From Rhodospirillaceae bacterium (GTDB lineage Bacteria; Pseudomonadota; Alphaproteobacteria; Bin65), in assembly GCA_028819475.1 (NCBI GenBank), contig JAPPLJ010000028.1:1-36628 (forward strand): DNA of 36,628 nucleotides, read 5' to 3'. Within the stretch, counting starts at the first letter, position 1, and each line of letters begins with the position of its first letter. Both the position numbers and the translations under genes were made by a program. Shown piece by piece: positions 22,601 through 30,959 of this stretch. The notes below the pieces were generated by a model. That model ran no database searches. It saw only the letters and a program-made list of their open reading frames with translations, and had not been told where the DNA came from.

Positions 22601-23485
22601 ATGGCCCGGCTGAGCCCCGACGAGCGTGCGTTCTTCCACGAGCACGGCTATCTGATGGTCGAAGACGCGGTGGACGCCGCCCTGCTGGCGCGGCTGCAGG
22701 GGGACTTCGAGGCGTGGGTGGAAGAGAGCCGCGGCCACGATGCCGCCTGGGGCGACACGCTGGACGGGCGGCCGCGCTTCGACCTGGAGCCCGGGCACAG
22801 CGCAGAGGCGCCGAAGCTGCGCCGGGTCAACGCGCCGATCGAAGTCTCGGACGCCTATTACGCGGCGACGATGGACAGCCGGATGGTCGATTGCGTCGCC
22901 GATCTCATCGGCCCCGACGTCAAGCTGCACCACACCAAGATCAACTCGAAGCTGCCGGGCGGGCACACCGAGGTGAAGTGGCACCAGGACTTCCCGTTCA
23001 CGCCCCATACCAACGACGATGTGGTGACGGCGCTGCTAATGGTGGATGAAGTCACCGAAACGAACGGCGCCCTGGAGGTCCTTCCCGCGTCTCACCGCGG
23101 CCCGATCCACGGCCTTTGGCACGACGGCGTGTTCACGGGAGCGGTGTCGGACGATGTTACGGCGGCGTCCCGCCCGTCCGCCAGTCTCTGCACCGGCCAG
23201 GCGGGCGCGGTATGCCTGATGCACACGCGCCTGCTGCACGGCTCCGCACCCAACCGGTCCGACCGGCCGCGGACCCTGCATATCTCGGTTTACAGCGCGG
23301 AAGACGCGATCCCCTGCTCGCCGAATCCCATGCCGACCCGGTATCAGGGGCATCTCGTTCGCGGCCGGCGGACCGGCCGGGTCCGTTCGATCGGTTACGA
23401 GATCGATCTGCCGCAACTGCCGACGACGGCATCTTTCTTCGACCAGCAAGCCCGTCACGGCGGGCAGGACGCCGCAGGCTCGTGA
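22601..23485 (+). CDS. PhyH-type Fe(II)/2-oxoglutarate dioxygenase
   Basis: Protein of 294 residues, phytanoyl-CoA dioxygenase family; such enzymes hydroxylate an unactivated carbon using O2 and 2-oxoglutarate. The double-stranded beta-helix ligands are H128 and D130 (KWHQDFPF) and H213 (LLHGSAPN), and R224 (RPRTLHISV) would bind 2-oxoglutarate. The start LSPDERAFFHEHGYLMVED is typical, as is ETNGALEVLPASHRG. Cytoplasmic. ATG 22601 has AGGG 10 bp upstream and lies 16 bp after the gentisate dioxygenase-like gene, so the two are probably one transcript. The substrate cannot be told: members act on fatty acyl-CoAs, secondary metabolites or aromatic-derived acids. Confidence 0.88.
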   Translation: MARLSPDERAFFHEHGYLMVEDAVDAALLARLQGDFEAWVEESRGHDAAWGDTLDGRPRFDLEPGHSAEAPKLRRVNAPIEVSDAYYAATMDSRMVDCVADLIGPDVKLHHTKINSKLPGGHTEVKWHQDFPFTPHTNDDVVTALLMVDEVTETNGALEVLPASHRGPIHGLWHDGVFTGAVSDDVTAASRPSASLCTGQAGAVCLMHTRLLHGSAPNRSDRPRTLHISVYSAEDAIPCSPNPMPTRYQGHLVRGRRTGRVRSIGYEIDLPQLPTTASFFDQQARHGGQDAAGS

Positions 23486-23562
23486 CGCCACCGGTACGGC
23501 GACGGCTCGATTGCCGCGCGGCCCCGCTGTCGAAGAGCAACGACAACCGGAGGTCAACGAAG

Positions 23563-24057
23563 ATGACGGACCGCGCGCGCCTCGCCATTCTGCTCGTCAC
23601 GGCGCTCCTCGTCATCGCCGGCAGCCCGGCAGAGCGCGCCCGGGCCGAACCCGGCGGCGGCATGAAGATCGTCGCCGTCGAGGGCGCGTTCGAGGATGTC
23701 GCGGAGTATGTCGCCGACGCGATCGTCAACCGGGGCCTGGTGATCGACTATCGCGGCTATATCGGCAGGATGCTGAAGCGCACTGGCGCAGACGCGGGCA
23801 GCGCGAAGCCGCTGTATCGGGATGCGCAATTCTTCCAGTTCTGCTCGGCGGTCTTCTCGCGGCGCACGATGGAGGCCGATCCGCGCAACATCGCCTATTG
23901 CCCCTATGTCGTCTTCGTCTACGAGCTGGCGGCAAAACCGGGCACGGTCCATGTCGGATTCCGCCGTCCGGCACAGGAGGGCTCTGCGGCGTCGCGCAAG
24001 GCGCTTGCGGCGGTCGACAAGCTGCTCGACGCCATCGTCCGCGAAGCGACCGAGTAG
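23563..24057 (+). CDS. Secreted DUF302 family protein
   Basis: Protein of 164 residues with a signal peptide (~1-27, LAILLVTALLVIAG then ERARA). The rest resembles DUF302: a start strand MKIVAVEGAFEDVAEYVADAIVNRGLVI, then FFQFCSAVFSRRTME, then AYCPYVVFVYEL and VHVGFRRP. Two Cys (in FQFCS and YCPY) may matter for function or a disulfide. The frame is open upstream to 23116, but that part is a shadow of the PhyH-type gene; ATG 23563 has CCGGAGG 9 bp upstream. It is followed by a secreted DsrE-like gene, a pairing I recall from sulfur-related loci. No enzymatic role is known to me. Confidence 0.78.
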   Translation: MTDRARLAILLVTALLVIAGSPAERARAEPGGGMKIVAVEGAFEDVAEYVADAIVNRGLVIDYRGYIGRMLKRTGADAGSAKPLYRDAQFFQFCSAVFSRRTMEADPRNIAYCPYVVFVYELAAKPGTVHVGFRRPAQEGSAASRKALAAVDKLLDAIVREATE

Positions 24058-24127
24058 CCGGCCTCCCGCCGAGGCGACGTCAGGCAACCCACTACGCGGG
24101 CGTCGGTCGCTCTGTCGACCGGCCCGC

Positions 24128-24155
24128 TTGGCAATGAGGCCGGAGGCGCTATTAT
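24128..24155 (+). promoter_or_regulatory. Promoter of the DsrE-like gene
   Basis: TTGGCA (24128-24133), 16-bp spacer, TATTAT (24150-24155), 57 bp before the ATG at 24213. A GGGC/GCCC stem (about 24171-24185) lies in the leader. Confidence 0.45.
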
Positions 24156-24212
24156 CGAAACGGGCGGGCAGTTCTTGCCCGGCCATACGACTCATTCGGG
24201 AGGAATTATCTC

Positions 24213-24674
24213 ATGAATAAGCTGATTGCATTGGCAATCGCCGGGTTTGTCGCCATGGCTGCGACCGCGCCGGCAACGCCCGCGACCGCCGAGAGCCGCT
24301 ACGGCAAGCAGAAAGTCGTCTATCACATCAACTATATGGGCGGCCCGAAGAGCAAGAAGTATCTCGGCGCGATGCGCAACGTCCAGAACCACATCAACGC
24401 CGTCGGCGCGGACAAGCTCGACATCAGGGTCGTCCTGCACGGCAACGGCGTCTACATCCTGCGCGACGCGGTCAAGAATCTTCGGCTTCAGGGCGCGATC
24501 TCGAACCTGAAGAACCAGAAGGTCGGCTTCTACATCTGCGCCAACACGTTGCGCGGCCGGAAGATTAATTTCGAAACCGACCTCTTCGAAGCGCATGCGG
24601 AGGATATCGTTCCCTCCGGCGTCGCCGAACTCGCCCACCTGCAGGGCAAGGGCTACACCTACATCAAACCCTGA
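24213..24674 (+). CDS. Secreted DsrE/DsrF-like protein
   Basis: Protein of 153 residues with a signal peptide (1-27, LIALAIAGFVAMAATAPATPATA) and a single DsrE-like domain (COG1416 type): KVVYHINYMGG, LDIRVVLHGNGVYIL, then VGFYICANTLRGRKI with the one Cys at the position often active in this family, and a C-terminal GVAELAHLQGKGYTYIKP. DsrE-type proteins bind or transfer sulfur; periplasmic versions are of uncertain function. ATG 24213 has GGGAGGA 9 bp upstream. A strong terminator follows and it has its own promoter, so it is likely monocistronic. Confidence 0.85.
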   Translation: MNKLIALAIAGFVAMAATAPATPATAESRYGKQKVVYHINYMGGPKSKKYLGAMRNVQNHINAVGADKLDIRVVLHGNGVYILRDAVKNLRLQGAISNLKNQKVGFYICANTLRGRKINFETDLFEAHAEDIVPSGVAELAHLQGKGYTYIKP

Positions 24675-24708
24675 TAACGAAGCCCTGACGGGCATATCGA
24701 CAAGCCAC

Positions 24709-24738
24709 GCGCCGCCCGGACGGGCGGCGCACGGTTTT
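24709..24738 (+). terminator. Intrinsic terminator after the DsrE-like gene
   Basis: Perfect 9-bp stem GCGCCGCCC (24709-24717) / GGGCGGCGC (24722-24730), 4-base loop, then ACGGTTTT. It lies 35 bp after the stop at 24674. Confidence 0.75.
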
Positions 24739-24823
24739 GCCTGCCGATCGCGGCGACCTTCCGTCCCTTGCAGGGGTCTGCGCCCGGCCGCAGGTTGGCG
24801 CGGGACAGGTAAGCGGGGCGGCG

Positions 24824-25606
24824 ATGGCCTTTGTGGAAGCCGGCGGAAGCCGGCTTGAGTATGAATGGGTGGGGGTCGGGCCGACGGACGGGCCGACCGT
24901 CGTCATGCTGCACCAGGGCCTCGGCTCCGTCGCCATGTGGCGCGATTTCCCATCCCGGGTTGCGCGAACGGCCGGCTTGCGCGTGCTGGTCTACAGCCGG
25001 CGCGGCCACGGCAAATCCGACCCGCTGACCCGCGCCGACCTGCCGCTGCCGTTCGACTTCATGCACAGGGAAGGCCAGGACGTGTTGCCGGATCTGCTGC
25101 ACACGCTGGATGTGCGCCGGCCGATCCTGTTCGGTCACAGCGACGGCGCCTCGATCGCGCTGATTTATGCCGGCAGCAATATCGCGCCGGCGGCGGACAG
25201 CCTCATCGTTATGGCGCCGCATGTGCTGGTCGAGCCCTGCACCATCCCGTCGATCGCCAGGGCCCGGGTGCTGTGGGAGGAGACCGACCTGCGCAGCCGG
25301 CTCGCCCGCTACCACAACGATCCGGACGGCGCCTTCTACGCCTGGAACCTGAGCTGGATGATGCCCGAATTCCGCGACTGGAATATCGAGGAATACCTGC
25401 CGAATATCCACGTTCCCATGACGGTCATCCAGGGGCTGGACGACGAATACGGCTCGCCGCTGCAGCCCCAAGCGGTCGAGCGCCGGGCCGGCGGGCCGGT
25501 GGACCTCGTCATGCTGCCGGGCTGCGGGCACTCGCCCCATCGCGACCGGCCCGAGGAGACCCTGGCCGCCATCGTCCGCCATCTCGGCAGGAAGGCCGCC
25601 GCATGA
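24824..25606 (+). CDS. Alpha/beta hydrolase
   Basis: Hydrolase of 260 residues, cytoplasmic. The nucleophile is S106 in FGHSDGAS, the oxyanion region HQGLGS is at 30-35, the acid is probably Asp in VIQGLDDEYG and the His is in PGCGHSPHRD near the C terminus. YSRRGHGKSDP is the usual loop after strand 4. The GHSDGA elbow resembles esterase-like enzymes acting on small esters or thioesters; the substrate is not identifiable. ATG 24824 is the family start, with a weak G-rich SD; the frame is open to 24737 but would start inside the terminator. Its stop overlaps the start of the MBL gene (ATGA), so the two are translationally coupled. Confidence 0.87.
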   Translation: MAFVEAGGSRLEYEWVGVGPTDGPTVVMLHQGLGSVAMWRDFPSRVARTAGLRVLVYSRRGHGKSDPLTRADLPLPFDFMHREGQDVLPDLLHTLDVRRPILFGHSDGASIALIYAGSNIAPAADSLIVMAPHVLVEPCTIPSIARARVLWEETDLRSRLARYHNDPDGAFYAWNLSWMMPEFRDWNIEEYLPNIHVPMTVIQGLDDEYGSPLQPQAVERRAGGPVDLVMLPGCGHSPHRDRPEETLAAIVRHLGRKAAA

Positions 25607-26724
25607 GTTCCGCGAACGGACGCCCGGCCCGGAATCGTGTGGAGGACGGCCTCGACTACCCCTTGGGCGAGAACCGGCCCGCCGCCGGCAGGACGATCGA
25701 GATCGCAAGCGGCGTTCACTGGCTGCGCATGCCCCTGCCGTTCCAGCTCGACCATATCAACCTGTGGCTGCTTGAGGACGGCGACGGCTATGCGATCGTC
25801 GATACCGGCCTGCAGCTCGACGAGACGAAAGAGCACTGGCTGGCGATCTTCCGGCGGTTCGGTATCGCCCATGGCGGCAAGGCCGGCAAGCCGGTGACCC
25901 GGCTTATCGTCACCCATTTTCATCCCGACCATATCGGCTTGGCCGGCTGGCTGAACGATTTGCTCGACACCGAGTTATGGATCACCCGGACGGAATGGCT
26001 GATGGCCCGGATGCTCTATCTGGATTCGGACGCGGTCAACCACCGGAGCATGGCGGATTTTTATGCGCTCCACGGCCTGGCGCCGGAGCTGGCGGACAGG
26101 ATGTTCTCCGGCGGCAACACCTATCGCCGGCGGGTGGCCGAGGCGCCCTTTCATCACCGGCGCCTGTGCGCGGGCGACGTGCTGGAGATCGGCGGCCGGC
26201 GCTGGGAAATCATCGTCGGCACCGGCCACGCGCCCGAACATGCCTGCCTGTGGTGCGCCGGCGACGACATCCTGATATCCGGCGACCAGATCCTGCCCAA
26301 GATCACGCCGAACATCAGCGTCTGGGCCAGCGAGCCGGACGCCAGCCCGCTCGAGGACTACCTTGGCTCCTTCGCCAATTTCGCCGGCCTGCCGGACGAT
26401 GCGCTGGTGCTGCCGAGCCACAACCTGCCGTTTCGCGGCGTCCAGACCCGCATCGGCCAGATCGTCGACCATCACCGGGTGCGGCTGGAGCGGCTGTCCG
26501 GCGGGTTCGCAGACGGTTCCCCCGACGGTTCCCCCGACGGTTCCGGGCGCGCCCGCCTGTCTGCGGCGGACGCGGTGCCGCTCCTGTTCCGGCGCGAACT
26601 GGACACCCACCAGATGGGGTTCGCGATGGGCGAATGCCTGGCCCACCTCGCCTATCTCGAAAGCGAGGGGACGCTGACCGGCCGGCTCGACCCGGACGGC
26701 ATCCACCGCTTCGAGCGGACCTGA
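25603..26724 (+). CDS. MBL-fold metallo-hydrolase
   Basis: Protein of 373 residues. The metallo-beta-lactamase motif H-x-H-x-D-H is THFHPDHIG (H105, H107, D109, H110). Further ligands are the His in GTGHAPEHACLW and the Asp in LISGDQILP; a later His is in LPSHNLPF. The N-terminal FQLDHINLWLLEDGDGYAIVDTGL is typical of the glyoxalase II-like, LACTB2-like group, which often hydrolyses thioesters. A DGSP-DGSP-DGSG stretch (~304-315), encoded by 12-bp tandem repeats, interrupts the C-terminal helical domain. Start ATG 25603 overlaps the hydrolase stop. The pairing suggests successive hydrolyses of an ester or thioester (inference). Confidence 0.88.
   Translation: MSSANGRPARNRVEDGLDYPLGENRPAAGRTIEIASGVHWLRMPLPFQLDHINLWLLEDGDGYAIVDTGLQLDETKEHWLAIFRRFGIAHGGKAGKPVTRLIVTHFHPDHIGLAGWLNDLLDTELWITRTEWLMARMLYLDSDAVNHRSMADFYALHGLAPELADRMFSGGNTYRRRVAEAPFHHRRLCAGDVLEIGGRRWEIIVGTGHAPEHACLWCAGDDILISGDQILPKITPNISVWASEPDASPLEDYLGSFANFAGLPDDALVLPSHNLPFRGVQTRIGQIVDHHRVRLERLSGGFADGSPDGSPDGSGRARLSAADAVPLLFRRELDTHQMGFAMGECLAHLAYLESEGTLTGRLDPDGIHRFERT
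26512..26547 (+). repeat. 12-bp in-frame tandem repeat in the MBL hydrolase gene
   Basis: GACGGTTCCCCC at 26512 and 26524, then GACGGTTCCGGG at 26536. Encodes DGSP, DGSP, DGSG. Confidence 0.9.
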
Positions 26725-27057
26725 CGCACCATTCCGGACGCAGCCGGAATCAGGACGAAAAAACTATTTGCGGCCAAAAAGTTAAGGGAGGTCCGGGCAG
26801 TATGCGCGGCGAAGCGAAACATGCGGGCTTTGCGGCTTGACCCTGTGGTTCCTATTGGCTAGGCAAGCCGGCGCGCATAAAAGAAGAACAGTGCTGCGGC
26901 GCACCAGGGAGGTTTGCACCGGCGAAGCTGGCGGCGGGATGCGCCCGGCCACGCGCCGGCAAGTCTCAAATCTTGGTCGGGGACGGCGCGCGGTGCGCTC
27001 CGATGAGCCGCGCGCCGGGGCAGCGCGGCTTGCCGAAGGGATCGAGTGGAGACGCCG
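26725..27057. other. 333-bp stretch before the Liv/ligase cluster
   Basis: It holds a hairpin ATTCCGG (26731-26737) / CCGGAAT (26744-26750) without a T-run, just after the MBL gene. A 12-codon frame (MRGEAKHAGFAA, ATG at 26801) follows AGGGAGG. A weak promoter-like pair TTGACC (26837-26842) and TAGGCA (26860-26865, 17-bp spacer) is also present. The leader or promoter of the next operon must lie here, but I cannot fix it. Confidence 0.4.
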
Positions 27058-29013
27058 ATGACGGCAGACACATTCCCGAAGCTGCTGGATCGCAACGCCC
27101 GCGAGCGCGGGCCGCGGCCGGCGATTCGCGAAAAATATCTCGGCATCTGGCAGACCTTCTCCTGGCGTGACTCGCGCGCCGAAGTCGAGACCATCGCCCA
27201 CGGCCTTGCCGCCTCCGGCCTCAAGCGCGGCGACCGGATCGCGATCATCGGCGACAACCGGCCCTATCTCTACTGGGCGATCGTGGCGGCGCAGGCGCTG
27301 GGCGCGGTTCCCGTGCCGGTGTACCAGGACAGTGGCGCGGGCGAACTGTCCTATGTCCTGGACCACGCAGAAGTTTCCTTCGCCGTCGCCGAGGACCAGG
27401 AGCAGGTCGACAAGCTGATCGAGGCAATGGAAACGGCGGAGGCGCTGAAGACGATCGTCTATTGCGACCCGCGCGGCATGCGGGAATACGATCAGGATTT
27501 CCTGCACTCGCTGGACCAGATCAAGGAAGCCGGGGAGGCGCACAGGGCGGCCAACGCGGGCTTCTACGAGGCCGAGGTCGCCAGGGGTGCGGGCCGCGAC
27601 ACGGCGATATTCCTCTACACCTCGGGCACCACGGGCAACCCGAAGGGCGTCGTCCTCACCTACGACAACCTGATCTCGATGGCGGAAATGTCCGTCGAGC
27701 TGGAACAGATCCACGAAGACGAGGACACGCTGGCCTATCTGCCGATGGCCTGGGTCGGCGACTGCGTGTTCTCGATCGGCCAGTCCTATGTCGCCGGCTT
27801 CTGCGCCAACTGTCCGGAGAGCCAGGCGACGTTCCTGACCGATCTGAAGGAGATCGGACCGACCTATTTCTTCGCGCCGCCGCGTATCTTCGAGAATATC
27901 CTGACGTCCGTGAACGTCCGGATGCAGGACTCCGGCAAGACCAAGCAGCGCCTGTTCCGCTATTTCATGAATCACGCCCGGAGGGTCGGCGTGAAAATTC
28001 TCCAGAGGGAAAGCGTCGGCCCGGTTGCCCGGTTCAAATACTGGCTGGGCGAAATCCTGGTCTACGGGCCGTTGAAGAACACGCTCGGTTTGAGCCGCGT
28101 CCGGCGGGTCTACACGGCAGGCGAGGCGATCGGCCCGGATCTTTTCGACTTTTACCGCTCCATCGGCCTGAACATGAAGCAGCTCTACGGCCAGACCGAA
28201 GCTTCCGTGTTCGTGACCCTGCAGCCGGACAACGAGGTCTATGCCGATACCGTCGGCAAGGCCTGCCCCGGCGTCGAACTGAAGGTCGATCCGGATTCGC
28301 GCGAGGTGCTGTACCGCAGCGAAGGCGTGTTCAAGGAATACTACAAGAACGAGGAAGAGACCCGGAAGACCAAGACCGAAGACGGATGGGTCCACACCGG
28401 GGATGCCGGCTTCATCGACAACAACGGGCACCTGAAGATCATCGACCGGGCCAAGGATGTCGGCGTGCTGAACAACGGCTCGATGTTCGCGCCGAAATAT
28501 CTCGAGAACAAGCTGAAGTTCTTCCCCTTCATCCAGGAAGCGGTGACCTTCGGCGCCGGGCGCGACTACTCCACGGCGATGATCTCCATTGACATCGACG
28601 CCGTCGGCAACTGGGCCGAGCGCAACAATGTCGCCTACGCCAGCTACAGGGAACTTGCCGCCAAAGCGGACGTCTATCAGGAAATCCGCAAGAATATCGA
28701 ACAGGTCAACGAGGATCTGGCCTCCGACCCGGAACTCGCCGGCGCACAGATTGCCCGATTTGCCCTGCTGCACAAGGAACTGGACGCCGACGACGGCGAA
28801 CTGACCCGGACGCGCAAGGTCCGCCGGCGGCACATTAACGAGCGTTACGATACGGTCATCGCTGCCCTGTACGACGGCCGGGGCGAAGTGCACTGCGAGG
28901 TCGAGACGACGTTCGAGGACGGCCGCAAGGGTGTCAGCGCCGCGGACCTCAGAATCATGGATGCAGCGACCGCCGGAACCGCCGGCGCCGAGCCGCTGCG
29001 CCAGGCGGGCTGA
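27058..29013 (+). CDS. Long-chain-type acyl-CoA synthetase (COG1022)
   Basis: AMP-forming acid-CoA ligase of 651 residues. The P-loop is FLYTSGTTGNPKG (~185-197), then YLPMAWVGD, LYGQTEAS, DGWVHTGDAGF and IDRAKDVGVLNNGSMFAPKYLE. The length and Gln in GQTEAS fit the COG1022 (FadD15-like) group rather than the short FadD group. The C-terminal segment with RTRKVRRR replaces the usual PxTxKI motif, as is common in this group. Probably cytoplasmic or membrane-associated. ATG 27058 has GGAG 6-7 bp upstream; a GTG at 27046 is an alternative. It leads a Liv-type ABC transporter operon, with livG 6 bp downstream, so it probably activates the imported acid (inference). Confidence 0.9.
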   Translation: MTADTFPKLLDRNARERGPRPAIREKYLGIWQTFSWRDSRAEVETIAHGLAASGLKRGDRIAIIGDNRPYLYWAIVAAQALGAVPVPVYQDSGAGELSYVLDHAEVSFAVAEDQEQVDKLIEAMETAEALKTIVYCDPRGMREYDQDFLHSLDQIKEAGEAHRAANAGFYEAEVARGAGRDTAIFLYTSGTTGNPKGVVLTYDNLISMAEMSVELEQIHEDEDTLAYLPMAWVGDCVFSIGQSYVAGFCANCPESQATFLTDLKEIGPTYFFAPPRIFENILTSVNVRMQDSGKTKQRLFRYFMNHARRVGVKILQRESVGPVARFKYWLGEILVYGPLKNTLGLSRVRRVYTAGEAIGPDLFDFYRSIGLNMKQLYGQTEASVFVTLQPDNEVYADTVGKACPGVELKVDPDSREVLYRSEGVFKEYYKNEEETRKTKTEDGWVHTGDAGFIDNNGHLKIIDRAKDVGVLNNGSMFAPKYLENKLKFFPFIQEAVTFGAGRDYSTAMISIDIDAVGNWAERNNVAYASYRELAAKADVYQEIRKNIEQVNEDLASDPELAGAQIARFALLHKELDADDGELTRTRKVRRRHINERYDTVIAALYDGRGEVHCEVETTFEDGRKGVSAADLRIMDAATAGTAGAEPLRQAG

Positions 29014-29019
29014 GCGCCG

Positions 29020-29913
29020 ATGAAACATTCGGAACGCACGTTCGGCGACACCCTTCTGAAGGTCGACAATATCACGCTGCGTTTCGGCGGCGTGAAAGCC
29101 ATCACCGACGTCAGCTTCGATATCCACGAACGGCAGATATTCGCGATCATCGGGCCGAACGGCGCCGGCAAGACCTCCATGCTGAACGTGATCAACGGCT
29201 TCTACCACCCGCAGGAAGGCACGATCACCTACAAGGGCAACCCGCGCCATCAGATGCGACCGCACGAAGCGGCCGAAACCGGGATCGCGCGGACGTTCCA
29301 GAACGTCGCCCTGTTCCGCGGCATGAGCACGCTGGACAATGTGATGACCGGCCGGCTGCTCAAGATGAGCGGCCCGGGCATGCGCTATCACCGCCGCCAG
29401 TTCGCCGACATGCCGGTGATCAACTATCTGACCTATCCGGCCATCTGGCTCGGCGATTTCCTTCTGGATTCCCTCTATTGGGGGCCGTACCAGAAGGAAG
29501 AGCTGGCGCACCGCAAGGCCGCCGAGGAGGTCATCGACTTCCTCGAAATCCAGTCGATCCGGCGGACGCCGGTCGGCCGCCTGCCCTACGGGCTGCAGAA
29601 ACGGGTGGAACTGGGCCGCGCGCTTGCCATGGAGCCGGACCTGTTGCTGCTCGACGAACCGATGGCCGGCATGAACCTCGAAGAGAAAGAGGACATGTGC
29701 CGCTTCGTCATCGACGTGAACGACGAATTCGGCACCACCATCGCGCTCATCGAACACGATATGGGCGTGGTGATGGATATCTCGGATCATGTCGTCGTGC
29801 TGAACTACGGCCGCAAGATCGCCGAGGGGACGCCGGCGGAAGTCCAGGCCGACCAGGACGTGATCGACGCCTATCTCGGCGTCGCGCACGAAGAGGATCT
29901 GATCGAGAATTAG
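29020..29913 (+). CDS. Branched-chain amino acid-type ABC transporter ATPase (LivG-like)
   Basis: ATPase of 297 residues. Walker A GPNGAGKTS (45-53), Q-loop ARTFQNVALF, signature-like LPYGLQKRVELGRAL, Walker B LLLLDEPMAGMN and switch His in ALIEHDMGVV. The LivG-type C terminus, GTPAEVQADQDVIDAYLG, is present. About 30 residues between the Q-loop and the signature (with a Trp/Tyr-rich segment YLTYPAIWLGDF) make it longer than LivG of E. coli (255). Follows the acyl-CoA synthetase gene by 6 bp, with no strong SD, so coupling is likely. Works with LivF (33727), LivH and LivM. Confidence 0.92.
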   Translation: MKHSERTFGDTLLKVDNITLRFGGVKAITDVSFDIHERQIFAIIGPNGAGKTSMLNVINGFYHPQEGTITYKGNPRHQMRPHEAAETGIARTFQNVALFRGMSTLDNVMTGRLLKMSGPGMRYHRRQFADMPVINYLTYPAIWLGDFLLDSLYWGPYQKEELAHRKAAEEVIDFLEIQSIRRTPVGRLPYGLQKRVELGRALAMEPDLLLLDEPMAGMNLEEKEDMCRFVIDVNDEFGTTIALIEHDMGVVMDISDHVVVLNYGRKIAEGTPAEVQADQDVIDAYLGVAHEEDLIEN

Positions 29914-30022
29914 GAGCAGAAAAACGGCGCGCGCGCCGGCCCTGCCGGGCCCGGCATCGCGACAGCGCCGGTAGACCGCAGCGGGCTGGCCCGGTCCCGG
30001 GCGCCCGTTTGAGGGGGAAGGT

Positions 30023-30955
30023 ATGGGAGAGTTCTGGGAATTCGTGCTGGCGCCGGTGCTCATTTTCGAGAGCTGGCAGTTCGGTATGGAAGTCGTGATC
30101 AGCGGCCTGCTGGCCGGCGTGATGTACTCGCTCGTCGCGCTCGGCTTCGTGCTGATCTACAAGGCCTCGGGCATGTTCAATTTCGCCCAGGGCGTGCTCG
30201 TCCTGTTCGCGGCGCTCAACCTCGCCGGACTTATCGGCATCGGCGTGCCGATTCCGCTCGCCATCCTGCTCACGATCGGGATCATGATCCTGTTCGCCGT
30301 CGTGGTGGAATATCTGATCCTGCGGCATCTGGTGAACCAGGAGCAGATCATCCTGTTCATGGCGACCATCGGGCTCGCCTTCTTCCTCTCGGCCTTCGGC
30401 GAGACCATCTGGGGCTCCGACGTCAAGAAGCTGGATGTCGGCATCCCGCAGGGCCGCTTCGAGCCCTTCGGCATCCAGATCCAGTATCTCGAACTCACCG
30501 CCGGCGCCGTCGCCGCGGCGCTGGTGACCGGACTGGCGATCTTCTTCAACAAGACCAAGATCGGCCGGGCGCTGCGCGCCGTGGCCGACGACCATCAGGC
30601 GGCGCTCTCGGTCGGCATCAACCTGCGCACCATCTGGATCATCGTTTGGGCCGTCTCCGGCATCGTCGCGCTGGTCGCCGGCACCATGTGGGGCGCCAAG
30701 TCCGGCGTTCAGTTCAGCCTTTCGGAAATCGCCCTGAAAGCCCTGCCGGTGCTGATCCTGGGCGGTTTCGAATCGATCCCCGGCGCCATCATCGGCGGCC
30801 TGATCATCGGCCTGGGCGAAAAGCTGGCCGAGGTCGGCTGGGGGCCATATGTCGGCGGCGCGATCGAGGACTGGTTCGCCTATATCCTGGCGATGGTCTT
30901 CCTGGTGTTCCGCCCGCAGGGCCTGTTCGGCGAAAAGATCATCGAAAGAGTCTGA
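30023..30955 (+). CDS. Branched-chain amino acid-type ABC transporter permease (LivH-like)
   Basis: Inner-membrane permease of 310 residues with about eight hydrophobic segments. Recognised by GVMYSLVALGFVLIYKASGMFNFAQG near the start (~34-59), by RALRAVADDHQAALSVGIN (~183-201), the loop that meets the ATPase, and by LGGFESIPGAIIGGLIIGLGE towards the end. GAGGGGGAAGG lies just before ATG 30023. It follows livG after a 109-bp gap with GC-rich hairpins and abuts livM (4 bp). Confidence 0.92.
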   Translation: MGEFWEFVLAPVLIFESWQFGMEVVISGLLAGVMYSLVALGFVLIYKASGMFNFAQGVLVLFAALNLAGLIGIGVPIPLAILLTIGIMILFAVVVEYLILRHLVNQEQIILFMATIGLAFFLSAFGETIWGSDVKKLDVGIPQGRFEPFGIQIQYLELTAGAVAAALVTGLAIFFNKTKIGRALRAVADDHQAALSVGINLRTIWIIVWAVSGIVALVAGTMWGAKSGVQFSLSEIALKALPVLILGGFESIPGAIIGGLIIGLGEKLAEVGWGPYVGGAIEDWFAYILAMVFLVFRPQGLFGEKIIERV

Positions 30956-30959
30956 CGCC

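Noticed and set aside
26782..30063. Minus-strand frame of 1093 codons
   Set aside because: Antisense to the acyl-CoA synthetase and LivG-like genes; composition typical of a shadow frame.
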